Assembly: GCA_020054055.1 (NCBI GenBank)
Contig: JAGVLZ010000248.1
Location: forward strand, 1-9,212
Length of the DNA: 9,212 nt
Source of the DNA: Phycisphaerales bacterium
Lineage (GTDB): Bacteria > Planctomycetota > Phycisphaerae > Phycisphaerales > UBA1924
Reading direction: 5' to 3'
Shown: piece by piece, positions 1 to 6,825 of the stretch
How the letters are laid out: the number at the start of each line of letters is the position of its first letter
How positions within the stretch are numbered: the first letter of the stretch is position 1
Position numbers and translations under genes: made by a program
The notes under the pieces: generated by a model
What the model saw: only the letters and a program-made list of their open reading frames with translations
What the model was told of the DNA's origin: nothing
The model's database searches: none

Positions 1-92
1 ACCCCGATGATGAGCCGCTCCGCCGCCTGCGCCTGGCGCTGGTTCTCCGCCGCGGCCTGAGCGCGATGCGCTGGCTGCTTGGCCGACGGTGA
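1..92 (+). CDS. C-terminal end of an unidentified protein (5' partial)
   Basis: The frame beginning at base 3 is open from the window edge to a TGA at 90-92. It gives 29 residues rich in Arg and Leu, ending in WLLGRR. Nearly every codon ends in G or C, as in the confident genes here, which favours a real coding tail. A second plus frame stops at base 60 and cannot be excluded. The reverse strand is also open but has no start codon upstream. Too little is present to name a function. The gene would run toward the exported-protein gene, so the two are convergent with about 200 bp between their stops. Confidence 0.45.
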   Translation, partial: PDDEPLRRLRLALVLRRGLSAMRWLLGRR

Positions 93-97
93 ATGAA

Positions 98-210
98 GAG
101 GGGAGTAGGGAGTGGGGAGTCGCCCCATCTCTTTATCTCCTCATCATCTCCTCATCCCCTCATCACCTCATCACTTTCTCTTTTCTTCTCTGCGGCTGTG
201 TGGTGAATGG
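98..210. repeat. Low-complexity purine/pyrimidine repeat mosaic
   Basis: Three blocks lie between the convergent gene ends. Bases 98-120 are purine-rich, with GGGAGT-like units repeated about three times. Bases 134-175 are pyrimidine-rich, with four CTCATC copies starting at 140, 151, 159 and 167 (spacings 11, 8, 8). Bases 192-210 match the end of the inverted-repeat arm at 6792-6810 at 15 of 19 positions, sharing GGTGAATG. The block looks like decayed intergenic repeat elements. Any short reading frame across it is an artefact of the low complexity. The family cannot be identified from this window. Confidence 0.55.
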
Positions 211-229
211 CCTTGCTTCGCCCGGAATG

Positions 230-259
230 AAAAAAGGGGGCCGGCTTTCGCCGACCCCC
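230..259 (-). terminator. Intrinsic terminator of the exported-protein gene
   Basis: Read on the minus strand, a 10-bp stem (259-250 with 245-236, nine Watson-Crick pairs and one G-U) closes on a GAAA tetraloop at 249-246. It is followed at once by six T residues (235-230). It begins 33 nt after the TAA stop at 294-292. This is a textbook Rho-independent terminator. On the plus strand the hairpin has no following T run, so it should act in one direction only. Confidence 0.9.
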
Positions 260-291
260 TTCGGGTTCAGATGAATCTCAGGGATTGAGAC

Positions 292-3200
292 TTACGGGAC
301 GAGGAAGTGGCCGAAGAAGGCCTGTCCGGCATCGATCTGCGTCGTGTCGTTCGGGTTGTCGGTCCCCGTCGGCGCGAGCAGGTCGAGGCTGCTGACCTCG
401 ATGCGCGGGCGGTTCAGGCTGCCCGCCTGATTGCCGTTGTTGCGGAAGATGAAGAGGAAGTCGAGGTCGGGGTTGTTGGTGCCGCCGATGGCGGTGGCCG
501 GGTTGAAGGCGGCCTTGCTGGTGAAGAGGCCCCAGCCCTGGGTCGTGGCGTTGTTGGGGAAGGTTGTGGCCGCGTCGGCGCCGGAGAAGAGGGTGTTGCC
601 GGTGAGCGGTGCGCCGAACTGGAAGACGCCGTACTGGCAGTAGTTGAGGCAGGTGTTGAAGGCCGCGAGGGCGTAGCCGCCGGTGAAGCCGTCGATGGCG
701 GAGCCCATCTGGACGCCGCGGCTGGTCATCACGAAGTAGAAGAGGTCGAAGACGTTGGGGTCGACCCAGAACTGGCTCATGCTCGAGTCCTCGTCGCGGG
801 TCCACATGCCGTCTTCGTTGTTCTCGCCCCAGATCACGAACTGGTGGAGGGCGCTGGTGAAGGGCTGCAGGGGCGACGCGGCCGAGGGAACGAAGATGTT
901 GGCCTCGCTGACGCCATTCGGACGAATGGGGCGAGCGCCGGCGTTGATGGCGTAGCCGAAGGCGCGGTTGTTCGGGACGAGGTTCCAGCCGGTGTTGATG
1001 TGCTCCATGCCGACGTTGTCGAGTTGGATGTTGAAGATGGTCGCGTTGTTGGCCTGGCCGGCGGTCTGCGTGCGGTTCTGAACGTTGAAGAGGATCGGAG
1101 CGCCGTTCACGGAGGTGGTGACGGTGGAGACCACGAAGCGCTTGCCGTCCGGCAGTTCGACCACGAGGATGACCGGGCGGCCGATGCCGCTGAGGCGGCT
1201 CTTGCCGTCGAAGGCGGAGATGGGTGCGCTCATGTGCAACTCGAAGCGGCCGTCGCTCCCGAGCACAACCGCCGAGGAACGGATCGGTTCGCCGAAGAAG
1301 GGCTCGACGCCGTCGTAGAAGCTGTAGAGTTCGTCGATGTCGCCGTCGTCGGTGCGGAGGACGTCCCACAGGATACGTGCGCGGCCGTTGGTGACTTTGT
1401 CGGCGGCCGTCTCGCCCGTGCCGGTGAAGGTGATGTTGGTGAGGTTGGTGGCGTTGATGGTGAGAGCGATGATGTCCTTGTAGGTGTTGATCGCGTCGTC
1501 GTCGTTCGTGTCGAAGTCGTCCTTGTCGTTCTCATACGACTGGAAGTTTTCGTCATTGCGGCCGAGGTAGACGAACTCGCGGCTGCCGAACAGCCAGCGG
1601 TTCCACGCATCGAGCGAACTGGAGTCGTCGTAGGCGTTGACGGAGAAGGGGACGTTGTTGTGGGTCGCGGAGACGCTGTAGATCTGCGGCATGGCGAGCA
1701 TGCCGAAGATCTTGGTGCCGGGCGGGAACGGCGTCGTCCCCGTCAGCATGCCCGTGCCGACGATGTCCATGAACGCGAGGTTCTGGGTGGCCTGATCGGG
1801 CGGAGCGATGCGCTGGATTTCGAACTCGAAGTTCTCGGCGGAGACCGCGACGCCCGTGCCGCCGCCCGTGGAGAGCGAGGCGATGCGGGTGGAGTCGGAG
1901 GCGCCGTTGTAGGTGCCGATGTCGACGCTGGTCTGCGGGATCACGCCATCGGTGACGGTCAGGACGATGTCGGTCCCCTGGACCGCGACCGCCGTGATAG
2001 TGCCGAGCGAAAGGCTGAAGTCGGAGACCTGGACGGTCGCCGTGTCGATCGGCTGGTTCATGGTGATGCGGATGCTGTCGGCGAAGCCGTTGGCGTTGGT
2101 GTCAAACATGAAGGCGCTGTAGATCTGGCTGCCGTTGACGTCCGTCGCGAGGATGAGGTAGGGGCTGGAGCGATTGGTGGTGACGGTGTCGGACTCGAGC
2201 ACTTCGTTGCCGAAGAAGTCGGTCGTGCCGCTCTGGGGCAGGATGCTGACCGAAACGCCCGGGATGAGGGCCGGATTCTCGCCGTCGTTGCGGAGGGTGA
2301 TGGAGTTGTCCGGCTCCTGGGTGACGAACGAGCCGCAGAAAAGGCAGGCGTCGCCGACGAAGCCGTCGTCGTTGAAGCCGTTGATGCCGCCGGGGCCGAA
2401 GCGGAACTGGTTCTCGTTGTCGCCGTTGTCCTGATTGTCGAGGTTCTCGCTGAAGACGAAGGCGACGCGGTTGTTGCGGAGGCCATTGCCGGTGTCGTCG
2501 TCCACCTCGCCGAAGAGTTGCGTGTTGAAGTTCGCGCCGAAGTCATCGTCGTCCTGGTTGTCGCCGGTGAAGAAGCGGGCGAAGACCATGTCCGGGATGC
2601 CGCGGTCAACGGTGGTCGGCGAGGCCGCGATGGCGACCGGGGTCGTGGCATTCAAGGCCACGTCGGTCGCGGTGAAGCCGGCGGCCGACTCGATGGTCAC
2701 GGCGCATCCGCCGCCGCCACCTTCGCCGCCCGTGCCGGGGATCGCTTCCGTCGGGCCTCCCACGGCGGTCGCGGCGTCGTTGTCCCAGTTCACGAGGTCG
2801 GGATTGAAGTTGATGAGGATGCCGTTGTTGGTCTCGATGCGCGTGGGGAACTCGTCAAAGAAGGGGATGCTCCCGACAACCACGGAAGTGATCGGGATGA
2901 TGTTGTCGGCGGCGGTGCCGCTGGCGACGACGCTGTCGTCGGTCAGCGCGCCCAGGGCGGTGATCTGCTGCACGGGCTGAACGGTGCCGTTGGTGCGGCG
3001 GAGGGTGAAGGTGCTGGCGGCGGCGTTGTTGGTCACCGGCTCGTCGAAGGCGATGCCGATCGCATCGATGCGGCCGTCACGGTTCACGTCGTGGAAGGAG
3101 AAGAACTGCTGAGTCGGAGTGATCTCGTCGGCGATCGTGAAGGGAGAGCCGGCCGTCGCGAGGGTCGAGCCGAAGATGTCGGTCGGCGGGGTGCCGGTGG

Positions 3201-4353
3201 TCGCGGAGTAGTTCCAGGTGTAGGTGGATCCCGCGAAGTCGCGGCCGTCGGCGAAGACCTGGTCGTCGCCGCAGCAGATGTCGAGGAGCGCCGCGTTTGC
3301 GTTGGCGGGGTCGGCAAAGCCGTTGCTGTCGAAGTCGATGTCGCTCGTGGAGCCGGAGAGCAGGAAGGGATCGCCGGTGGGGCCTGCATAGAAGGTCGAG
3401 TTGCCGAATGTGGCGAGGGGGTTGCTGAAGACCACGGCGAAGCCGCCGCTGGCGAAGCCGAAGAAATCGCTGCGCCACTCGGCGCTGGTCACGGTGAACG
3501 CCGGGGGGGTCGAGATGGTGGTCCCGGCCGCGGCCGTCGCGCTGATGCGATTGCCGAAGGCGTCGGTGATGTCCATGTTGTTGGCCACGGCGCGGAAGAC
3601 GCCGCCGACAGCCAGGTCGTCCACGGCGCCGATGTCGAAGCGGACCACGGTGTTGTTGCTGAGGAAGTTCTGGTCCGAGAGGGTCGAGGTCAGCGGCGCG
3701 CCGACCATCGCGACGACGCGCTCGAAGTCCACCTCGGTCAGGTTCGCCGGGTTGGTCTCGTTCGCGGCGTTGTTGGTGCCGATGCCATTGAGGCTCAGGC
3801 TCTCGCTGAAGACCACGAAGAAGGTGTTGTCAAGGCCCGTCTGACGGAAGACGCTGGTGATCGTCGGCGGGGTGAAGTCCACCGCGAAGTTCTCGTCAAC
3901 CGCCTCATCCGTTGAGAAGGTCGTCTCGACCGAGTCCGCGCCGACGGTGGCGCGAACGCGCACGCCGACCACGCCGGGGAAGAGGAAGACGGAGTCCTCG
4001 TTGGTCGAGGCGGAGAGGTCGATGGTCGTCGAGTTGATGGAGCCGTTCGCCTGCGAGGCGGGGAGCATGTCGGCCGCCGCGGTGTAGGTGAACATCGCGC
4101 CCGGAACCGCGTTGCCTGCGGAGTCAATGCCGATCAGCACGAGGGTGTCGATTTCCGCGGCGGCGGCAAGGTTAGGTGCCGTGCCGGTGTTGTCCACCTG
4201 GAAAGTGAACTGCGAACGGGGGCCGAGGACTTCCACGTTGGGGGTGCCGACGTCGATGACCGGGCGAAGCACATTGAACGTGTCACCCATGGCCGTGCCG
4301 GTGGCCGCCAGGATGGCGCTCGCCGCGAGCCACTTAACGATTCTCTGACTCAT
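292..4353 (-). CDS. Large secreted multidomain protein with Ig-like (SwmB/Big_5-like) repeats
   Basis: This encodes 1353 aa. The ATG at 4353 is chosen because AAAGGA lies 6 nt upstream and a signal peptide follows directly: R4 and K7, a hydrophobic stretch to about T20, and an A-M-G cleavage site before D24. An upstream in-frame ATG at 4368 lacks this fit. At least five segments repeat the pattern of a hydrophobic strand, then F-S/D-E/N-x-L/V ('sea-like' edge), and later D-x-F-G-N: about 160-275, 287-400, 415-510, 590-722 and 730-845. This resembles Big_5/SwmB Ig-like domains. DVNRDGRID at 422-430 and DTNANGFAD at 751-759 resemble EF-hand/dockerin calcium loops, and acidic runs lie at 600-604 and 944-953. 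A Gly-rich linker at 542-549 splits the protein. The seven cysteines include C360-C361, C670/C673 and C1235/C1239. No PEP-CTERM, LPXTG, autotransporter or type IX tail is visible. It is probably a surface or extracellular structural or adhesive protein, but the function is unknown. Confidence 0.85.
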   Translation of the reverse strand: MSQRIVKWLAASAILAATGTAMGDTFNVLRPVIDVGTPNVEVLGPRSQFTFQVDNTGTAPNLAAAAEIDTLVLIGIDSAGNAVPGAMFTYTAAADMLPASQANGSINSTTIDLSASTNEDSVFLFPGVVGVRVRATVGADSVETTFSTDEAVDENFAVDFTPPTITSVFRQTGLDNTFFVVFSESLSLNGIGTNNAANETNPANLTEVDFERVVAMVGAPLTSTLSDQNFLSNNTVVRFDIGAVDDLAVGGVFRAVANNMDITDAFGNRISATAAAGTTISTPPAFTVTSAEWRSDFFGFASGGFAVVFSNPLATFGNSTFYAGPTGDPFLLSGSTSDIDFDSNGFADPANANAALLDICCGDDQVFADGRDFAGSTYTWNYSATTGTPPTDIFGSTLATAGSPFTIADEITPTQQFFSFHDVNRDGRIDAIGIAFDEPVTNNAAASTFTLRRTNGTVQPVQQITALGALTDDSVVASGTAADNIIPITSVVVGSIPFFDEFPTRIETNNGILINFNPDLVNWDNDAATAVGGPTEAIPGTGGEGGGGGCAVTIESAAGFTATDVALNATTPVAIAASPTTVDRGIPDMVFARFFTGDNQDDDDFGANFNTQLFGEVDDDTGNGLRNNRVAFVFSENLDNQDNGDNENQFRFGPGGINGFNDDGFVGDACLFCGSFVTQEPDNSITLRNDGENPALIPGVSVSILPQSGTTDFFGNEVLESDTVTTNRSSPYLILATDVNGSQIYSAFMFDTNANGFADSIRITMNQPIDTATVQVSDFSLSLGTITAVAVQGTDIVLTVTDGVIPQTSVDIGTYNGASDSTRIASLSTGGGTGVAVSAENFEFEIQRIAPPDQATQNLAFMDIVGTGMLTGTTPFPPGTKIFGMLAMPQIYSVSATHNNVPFSVNAYDDSSSLDAWNRWLFGSREFVYLGRNDENFQSYENDKDDFDTNDDDAINTYKDIIALTINATNLTNITFTGTGETAADKVTNGRARILWDVLRTDDGDIDELYSFYDGVEPFFGEPIRSSAVVLGSDGRFELHMSAPISAFDGKSRLSGIGRPVILVVELPDGKRFVVSTVTTSVNGAPILFNVQNRTQTAGQANNATIFNIQLDNVGMEHINTGWNLVPNNRAFGYAINAGARPIRPNGVSEANIFVPSAASPLQPFTSALHQFVIWGENNEDGMWTRDEDSSMSQFWVDPNVFDLFYFVMTSRGVQMGSAIDGFTGGYALAAFNTCLNYCQYGVFQFGAPLTGNTLFSGADAATTFPNNATTQGWGLFTSKAAFNPATAIGGTNNPDLDFLFIFRNNGNQAGSLNRPRIEVSSLDLLAPTGTDNPNDTTQIDAGQAFFGHFLVP

Positions 4354-4560
4354 TGCTGTTCCTTTCATCTGAATCACTGGAGGAAGACGTTTACGATCGA
4401 CTCCGAACTGCGCCGCCGTCGGGGCACGCGCCCGGGCGACCGTGAACACTTGTTTGTTGCGAGCGTCCCGAAAGGAGCCGCTCGACTTCTGACTTCCGAC
4501 CCTTGCCGCGTGGAAGCACGAGCCCCGCCGCGGAAGAGGCGGTCAACCGACCGAGCCACC

Positions 4561-4589
4561 ACCATACCCCGCCGAGTTAGTCATTGCAA
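4561..4589 (-). promoter_or_regulatory. Candidate sigma70-type promoter for the exported-protein gene
   Basis: On the minus strand, TTGCAA (4589-4584) and TATGGT (4566-4561) are separated by exactly 17 bp. Each hexamer matches the consensus at four of six positions. Transcription would begin near 4554 and give a leader of about 200 nt before the ATG at 4353. This is a pattern match only; sigma factor preferences in this lineage may differ. Confidence 0.35.
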
Positions 4590-4596
4590 AGTCAAG

Positions 4597-4640
4597 CGGG
4601 GGGTGTAGGCGACTCCGCCCCCCGGACAACGGCGTCCGGG
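4597..4640. promoter_or_regulatory. Two overlapping, mutually exclusive GC-rich hairpins
   Basis: Stem A pairs CGGGGGG (4597-4603) with CCCCCCG (4618-4624) around a 14-nt loop. Stem B pairs CCCGGAC (4621-4627) with GTCCGGG (4634-4640) around a 6-nt loop. They share bases 4621-4624, so only one can form fully at a time. Neither has a T run on either strand, so they are not intrinsic terminators. They lie just upstream of the candidate promoter of the exported-protein gene, so on DNA they could also be protein-binding sites. Confidence 0.4.
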
Positions 4641-4799
4641 AAAAGAGCGTCACGCATCCGATATCGGCACTGGAACCCCGAATATCCCTCATTTTGTTCA
4701 GTAGGTGCAAACTTTGTTGACTGGTTTTCGGACCTTTGCGGCAAAATCATCGTTATGGATGATATCCTTGCGGGAATATTTCCTTGTTGGCGAGTCCGG

Positions 4800-5252
4800 T
4801 CATGTCCTGGCGGCTGGGGCGAGTTCTCCCCTGCGGTAGCCTTCGATCAGGATGGTGGCGGCGTGTCGGACGACATCCCCTTTGCTGGTTGTGCCGAGTT
4901 TTTGATTGAGGCGCATGAGGTGCGTGCGCAGGGTGGGGAGCGCGATGCAGAGTCGAGAGGCGATGGCGTCGTTGGTTCCGCCGGCGCAGATGGCGAGCAC
5001 GACTTCGCGCTCGCGCAGGGTGAGGGTTGAGAGGGCCGCTTCGAGGTGATGTTCCTCGAAAGGGAGGAGGGAGAGGCGCGCCGAGTCGCTCGGCTCGGCA
5101 AAACCAGCCGAAAACGGGCGGCGCTCCGGCTTCGGCTCCGATACGGCGCCACCGGAAGCGCCGGAACTCCATGGTGTGGCACGGGTTGCGCTCGGTGAAC
5201 TCTTGTTGTGCGCGTTGATTTGAACGGGTCGAATCGTGCTTGCGAGTGACAT
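4800..5252 (-). CDS. Stand-alone LuxR/GerE-type HTH transcriptional regulator
   Basis: This encodes 150 aa. The start at 5252 is supported by GGGAGG 8 nt upstream. Residues 76-133 form a LuxR C-terminal (GerE) helix-turn-helix: LTLREREVV opens it, GGTNDAIASRL gives the scaffold and first helix, and TLRTHLMRLNQKLGT forms the recognition helix and the conserved K-L-G turn. Residues 1-70 are rich in Ser, Pro, Ala and Arg and show no receiver, PAS or autoinducer-binding domain. It is therefore a small DNA-binding protein without a visible sensor. It may be controlled by its level or by partners. It is divergent from pilT (346 bp) and lies upstream of the exported-protein gene on the same strand (446 bp). 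Control of either neighbour is inference; the target is unknown. Confidence 0.85.
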   Translation of the reverse strand: MSLASTIRPVQINAHNKSSPSATRATPWSSGASGGAVSEPKPERRPFSAGFAEPSDSARLSLLPFEEHHLEAALSTLTLREREVVLAICAGGTNDAIASRLCIALPTLRTHLMRLNQKLGTTSKGDVVRHAATILIEGYRRGELAPAART

Positions 5253-5266
5253 CCGCTTTTCCTCCC

Positions 5267-5291
5267 GCGTCCGAGTCGAGTTCTCGGACGC
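5267..5291 (-). promoter_or_regulatory. Perfect 9-bp hairpin/inverted repeat abutting the LuxR-type gene's RBS
   Basis: GCGTCCGAG (5267-5275) is a perfect inverted copy of CTCGGACGC (5283-5291), with a 7-nt spacer. On the minus-strand transcript the stem ends exactly where the GGGAGG ribosome binding site (5266-5261) begins. It could be an operator (possibly autoregulatory), an mRNA-stabilising hairpin, or a structure that tunes ribosome access. No T run follows, so it is not an intrinsic terminator. Confidence 0.55.
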
Positions 5292-5559
5292 ATCGTTGGT
5301 CCGCCAGCGTTGAGCCGACGGAGGTCCCCTCAGCAGCGGATGTTAAGGTAGCGAGGCGGGGGCGTTCTGCAAGCGAAAACTGCTGGAAAGTTTTGTGAAA
5401 TATGGAGTTATCGCATTTTGGTTGATTTCAGCCAAGACTGGTTTGACTGGCTGTTCTGGTTTTCCGGGTTGGGTGCTTTCATTGGGTTCTCAGGCAGTCG
5501 AGCGCGGATTATGCGAGTTCTCACCCGGGCCGATGGGTAGTGCGGACCGGATCGCTCGA

Positions 5560-5585
5560 TTCGGATATTGGATTCTGTTCGGATA
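5560..5585 (+). repeat. Direct repeat TTCGGATA upstream of pilT
   Basis: TTCGGATA occurs at 5560-5567 and again at 5578-5585, 18 bp start to start, ending 4 bp before the pilT ribosome binding site. The regular spacing could reflect a tandem protein-binding site near the pilT start, but an 8-bp repeat is short and may be chance. Confidence 0.3.
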
Positions 5586-5598
5586 CGCGAGGTGCCTG

Positions 5599-6654
5599 AT
5601 GAATCTTGAGTCCATTCTTCGGTTCGGGGCGGAGCACGATGCGTCCGACATCCACATCGTTTCGGCGCATCCGCCGATGTTCCGGGTCCACACGGTGGTG
5701 ACGCCGATGGATGCTCCGCCGCTGGCGCCCGAGACGGTGCAGTCGTTCCTGGAGCAGATGGCGGGGCCCGAATCGCGGGCGACGTTTGAGAAGCAGAAGG
5801 ACGCGGACTTCTCGTTCGAGATCAAGGGGCTGGGGCGCTATCGGGTGAACGCGCACCGGCAGCGGGGCGTGGTCGGGATCGCGATGCGGATCATCAAGAC
5901 GAAGGTGCCGAACCTCTCGAAACTGAGTCTGCCGGAGGTGATCGGGCGGCTGACGTATCTGCCGCGCGGGCTGGTGCTGGTGACGGGCGACACGGGCTCG
6001 GGCAAGAGCACGACGCTGGCGGCGATGATCCAGGCGATGAACGAGCGGTACAAGGCGCACATCATCACGCTCGAGGACCCGGTCGAGTATGTGCTCGAAT
6101 CGAACAACTGTCTGATCGAGCAGCGCGAACTGGGTCAGGACATGCCGAGTTTCGCGAGCGGGCTGAAGCACGCGCTGCGTCAGGACCCGGACATCGTGCT
6201 GGTCGGCGAGATGCGCGACCTGGAGACGACGGCGCTGGCGATGACGGCGGCGGAGACGGGGCACCTGGTTCTCTCGACGCTGCACACCTGCAGCGCGAGC
6301 CAGACGGTGGAGCGGATCATCGACATGTACCCGGCGCAGCAGCAGAACCAGATCCGCGCGATGCTGGCGAACACGCTCCAGGCGGTGATCAGCCAGTCGC
6401 TCTTCCAGCGCGTCGATCAGAAGGGGATGGTGCCTGGGGTGGAGGTGCTGCTGTGCACGCCGGCGGTGCGGAACATCATCCGCGAGGGGCGGACGTTCGA
6501 GATCCCGAACGTCATCGAGACCAACCGCTCGATGGGGATGCAGAGCCTGGATACGTCGATCGCGCAGTTGTATTTCAACGGCATGATCTCGCGCGACGAC
6601 GCGATCGCGCAGGCGGCGCACCCGGACAAGTTGGAGCGTCAGTTGGCGGCGTAG
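5599..6654 (+). CDS. pilT: Type IV pilus retraction ATPase PilT
   Basis: This encodes 351 aa, close to the usual PilT length. The ATG at 5599 has GAGGTG just upstream and starts at the normal PilT N-terminus (MNLESILRFG, then ASDIHI at 15-20). PilT is a cytoplasmic hexameric ATPase that powers pilus disassembly and twitching. Motifs visible: Walker A GDTGSGKST (130-138), Asp box IITLEDPVEYV (155-165), Walker B with catalytic Glu DPDIVLVGEMRD (196-207, E204), His box GHLVLSTLHT (221-230), and AVRNIIREGR (289-298). The last is the counterpart of the AIRNLIRE motif that distinguishes PilT from the PilB/GspE extension ATPases. All key residues are intact. It heads a plus-strand cluster with pilC, a minor pilin and a PilX-like gene. 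A PilU-type paralogue is possible but less likely given the motifs. Confidence 0.95.
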   Translation: MNLESILRFGAEHDASDIHIVSAHPPMFRVHTVVTPMDAPPLAPETVQSFLEQMAGPESRATFEKQKDADFSFEIKGLGRYRVNAHRQRGVVGIAMRIIKTKVPNLSKLSLPEVIGRLTYLPRGLVLVTGDTGSGKSTTLAAMIQAMNERYKAHIITLEDPVEYVLESNNCLIEQRELGQDMPSFASGLKHALRQDPDIVLVGEMRDLETTALAMTAAETGHLVLSTLHTCSASQTVERIIDMYPAQQQNQIRAMLANTLQAVISQSLFQRVDQKGMVPGVEVLLCTPAVRNIIREGRTFEIPNVIETNRSMGMQSLDTSIAQLYFNGMISRDDAIAQAAHPDKLERQLAA

Positions 6655-6661
6655 CGAAAAT

Positions 6662-6810
6662 ACATTCACCGCAGAGGCGCGGAGAGCGCAGAGGAATTCA
6701 GATGGGATGGATTAGGACAGAGGAGATAGAAACAGGAGTTGCCGGGGTCTTGGGTCTTGAACACATCTTTCTGTCTTACTCTGCGCTCTGTGCGCCTCTG
6801 CGGTGAATGT
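6662..6810. repeat. MITE/REP-like element: 32-bp near-perfect inverted repeat with 85-nt loop
   Basis: Left arm 6662-6693 and right arm 6779-6810 are reverse complements at 30 of 32 positions (mismatches at 6681-6682 against 6791-6790). A nested GACAGA/TCTGTC pair lies at 6716-6721 and 6770-6775. The arms have the form ACATTCACCGCAGAGGCGC followed by a GCGCAGAG end. The element fills almost the whole pilT-pilC gap, starting 7 bp after the pilT stop and ending 4 bp before the pilC ribosome binding site. No target duplication is evident and there is no coding content. In RNA it would form a long hairpin between the two cistrons. A similar, decayed end is seen at 192-210. It is probably a non-autonomous dispersed repeat, but a family name cannot be assigned here. 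Confidence 0.85.
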
Positions 6811-6825
6811 CTTCAGGGAACCTTC

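Larger units (their letters stand above)
4354..4799. other. Intergenic region between two minus-strand genes
   Basis: No convincing gene is present in these 446 bp. The part nearest 4353 would be a long 5' leader of the exported-protein gene. A candidate promoter (4561-4589) and two GC-rich hairpins (4597-4640) are listed separately. A perfect 10-bp palindrome CCGATATCGG lies at 4658-4667. Bases 4676-4790 are clearly AT-richer than their surroundings. They contain a 6-bp hairpin ATCATC/GATGAT (4746-4763) followed on the minus strand by only four T residues, a weak terminator candidate for the LuxR-type gene. They also contain a GGAA-TAT-TTCC palindrome at 4773-4783. Plus-strand reading frames across this stretch look spurious. 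Confidence 0.5.
5253..5598. other. Divergent intergenic region between the LuxR-type gene and pilT
   Basis: These 346 bp should hold the promoters of both flanking genes. On the minus strand, TTGCAG (5372-5367) and TACCTT (5350-5345) are 16 bp apart and form a weak candidate for the regulator. No clear plus-strand promoter for pilT is seen. The stretch from about 5375 to 5480 is AT-richer and contains closely spaced ACTGG/TCTGG motifs (about 5435-5460). A frame open from 5395 joins pilT in phase, but its residues are unlike PilT family N-termini and its base composition differs. It is treated as non-coding. Confidence 0.5.

Noticed and set aside
134..175. Possible CRISPR-like array from the four CTCATC copies
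   Set aside because: Units are only 6 bp, with spacings of 8-11 bp and no unique spacers; it is low-complexity sequence.
89..274. A short plus-strand frame through the CTCATC repeats and the terminator
   Set aside because: Its residues simply reflect the low-complexity repeats, and it runs through a terminator hairpin.
307..3915. A 1202-codon open frame on the plus strand opposite the exported-protein gene
   Set aside because: It is rich in Val, Glu, Gly, Ala and Arg in a monotonous way, as expected from antisense reading of a high-GC gene. The minus strand has a signal peptide, a good ribosome binding site, domain repeats and a terminator.
4354..4449. Upstream starts of the exported protein (to 4449, and ATG at 4368)
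   Set aside because: They would place charged residues before the signal peptide. AAAGGA is correctly spaced only for the ATG at 4353.
4584..5030. A 148-codon plus-strand frame across the gap and the LuxR-type gene
   Set aside because: It overlaps antisense to a clear GerE-family gene, has no recognisable domain and begins in non-coding hairpin sequence.
5395..5598. A 68-residue N-terminal extension of PilT in frame
   Set aside because: The ATG at 5599 has a ribosome binding site and matches the usual PilT beginning and length. The extension has different composition and no family resemblance.
6739..6825. An upstream start for PilC within the inverted repeat
   Set aside because: It would add 29 residues translated from the repeat arm; the ATG at 6826 has its own ribosome binding site and the normal PilC N-terminus.
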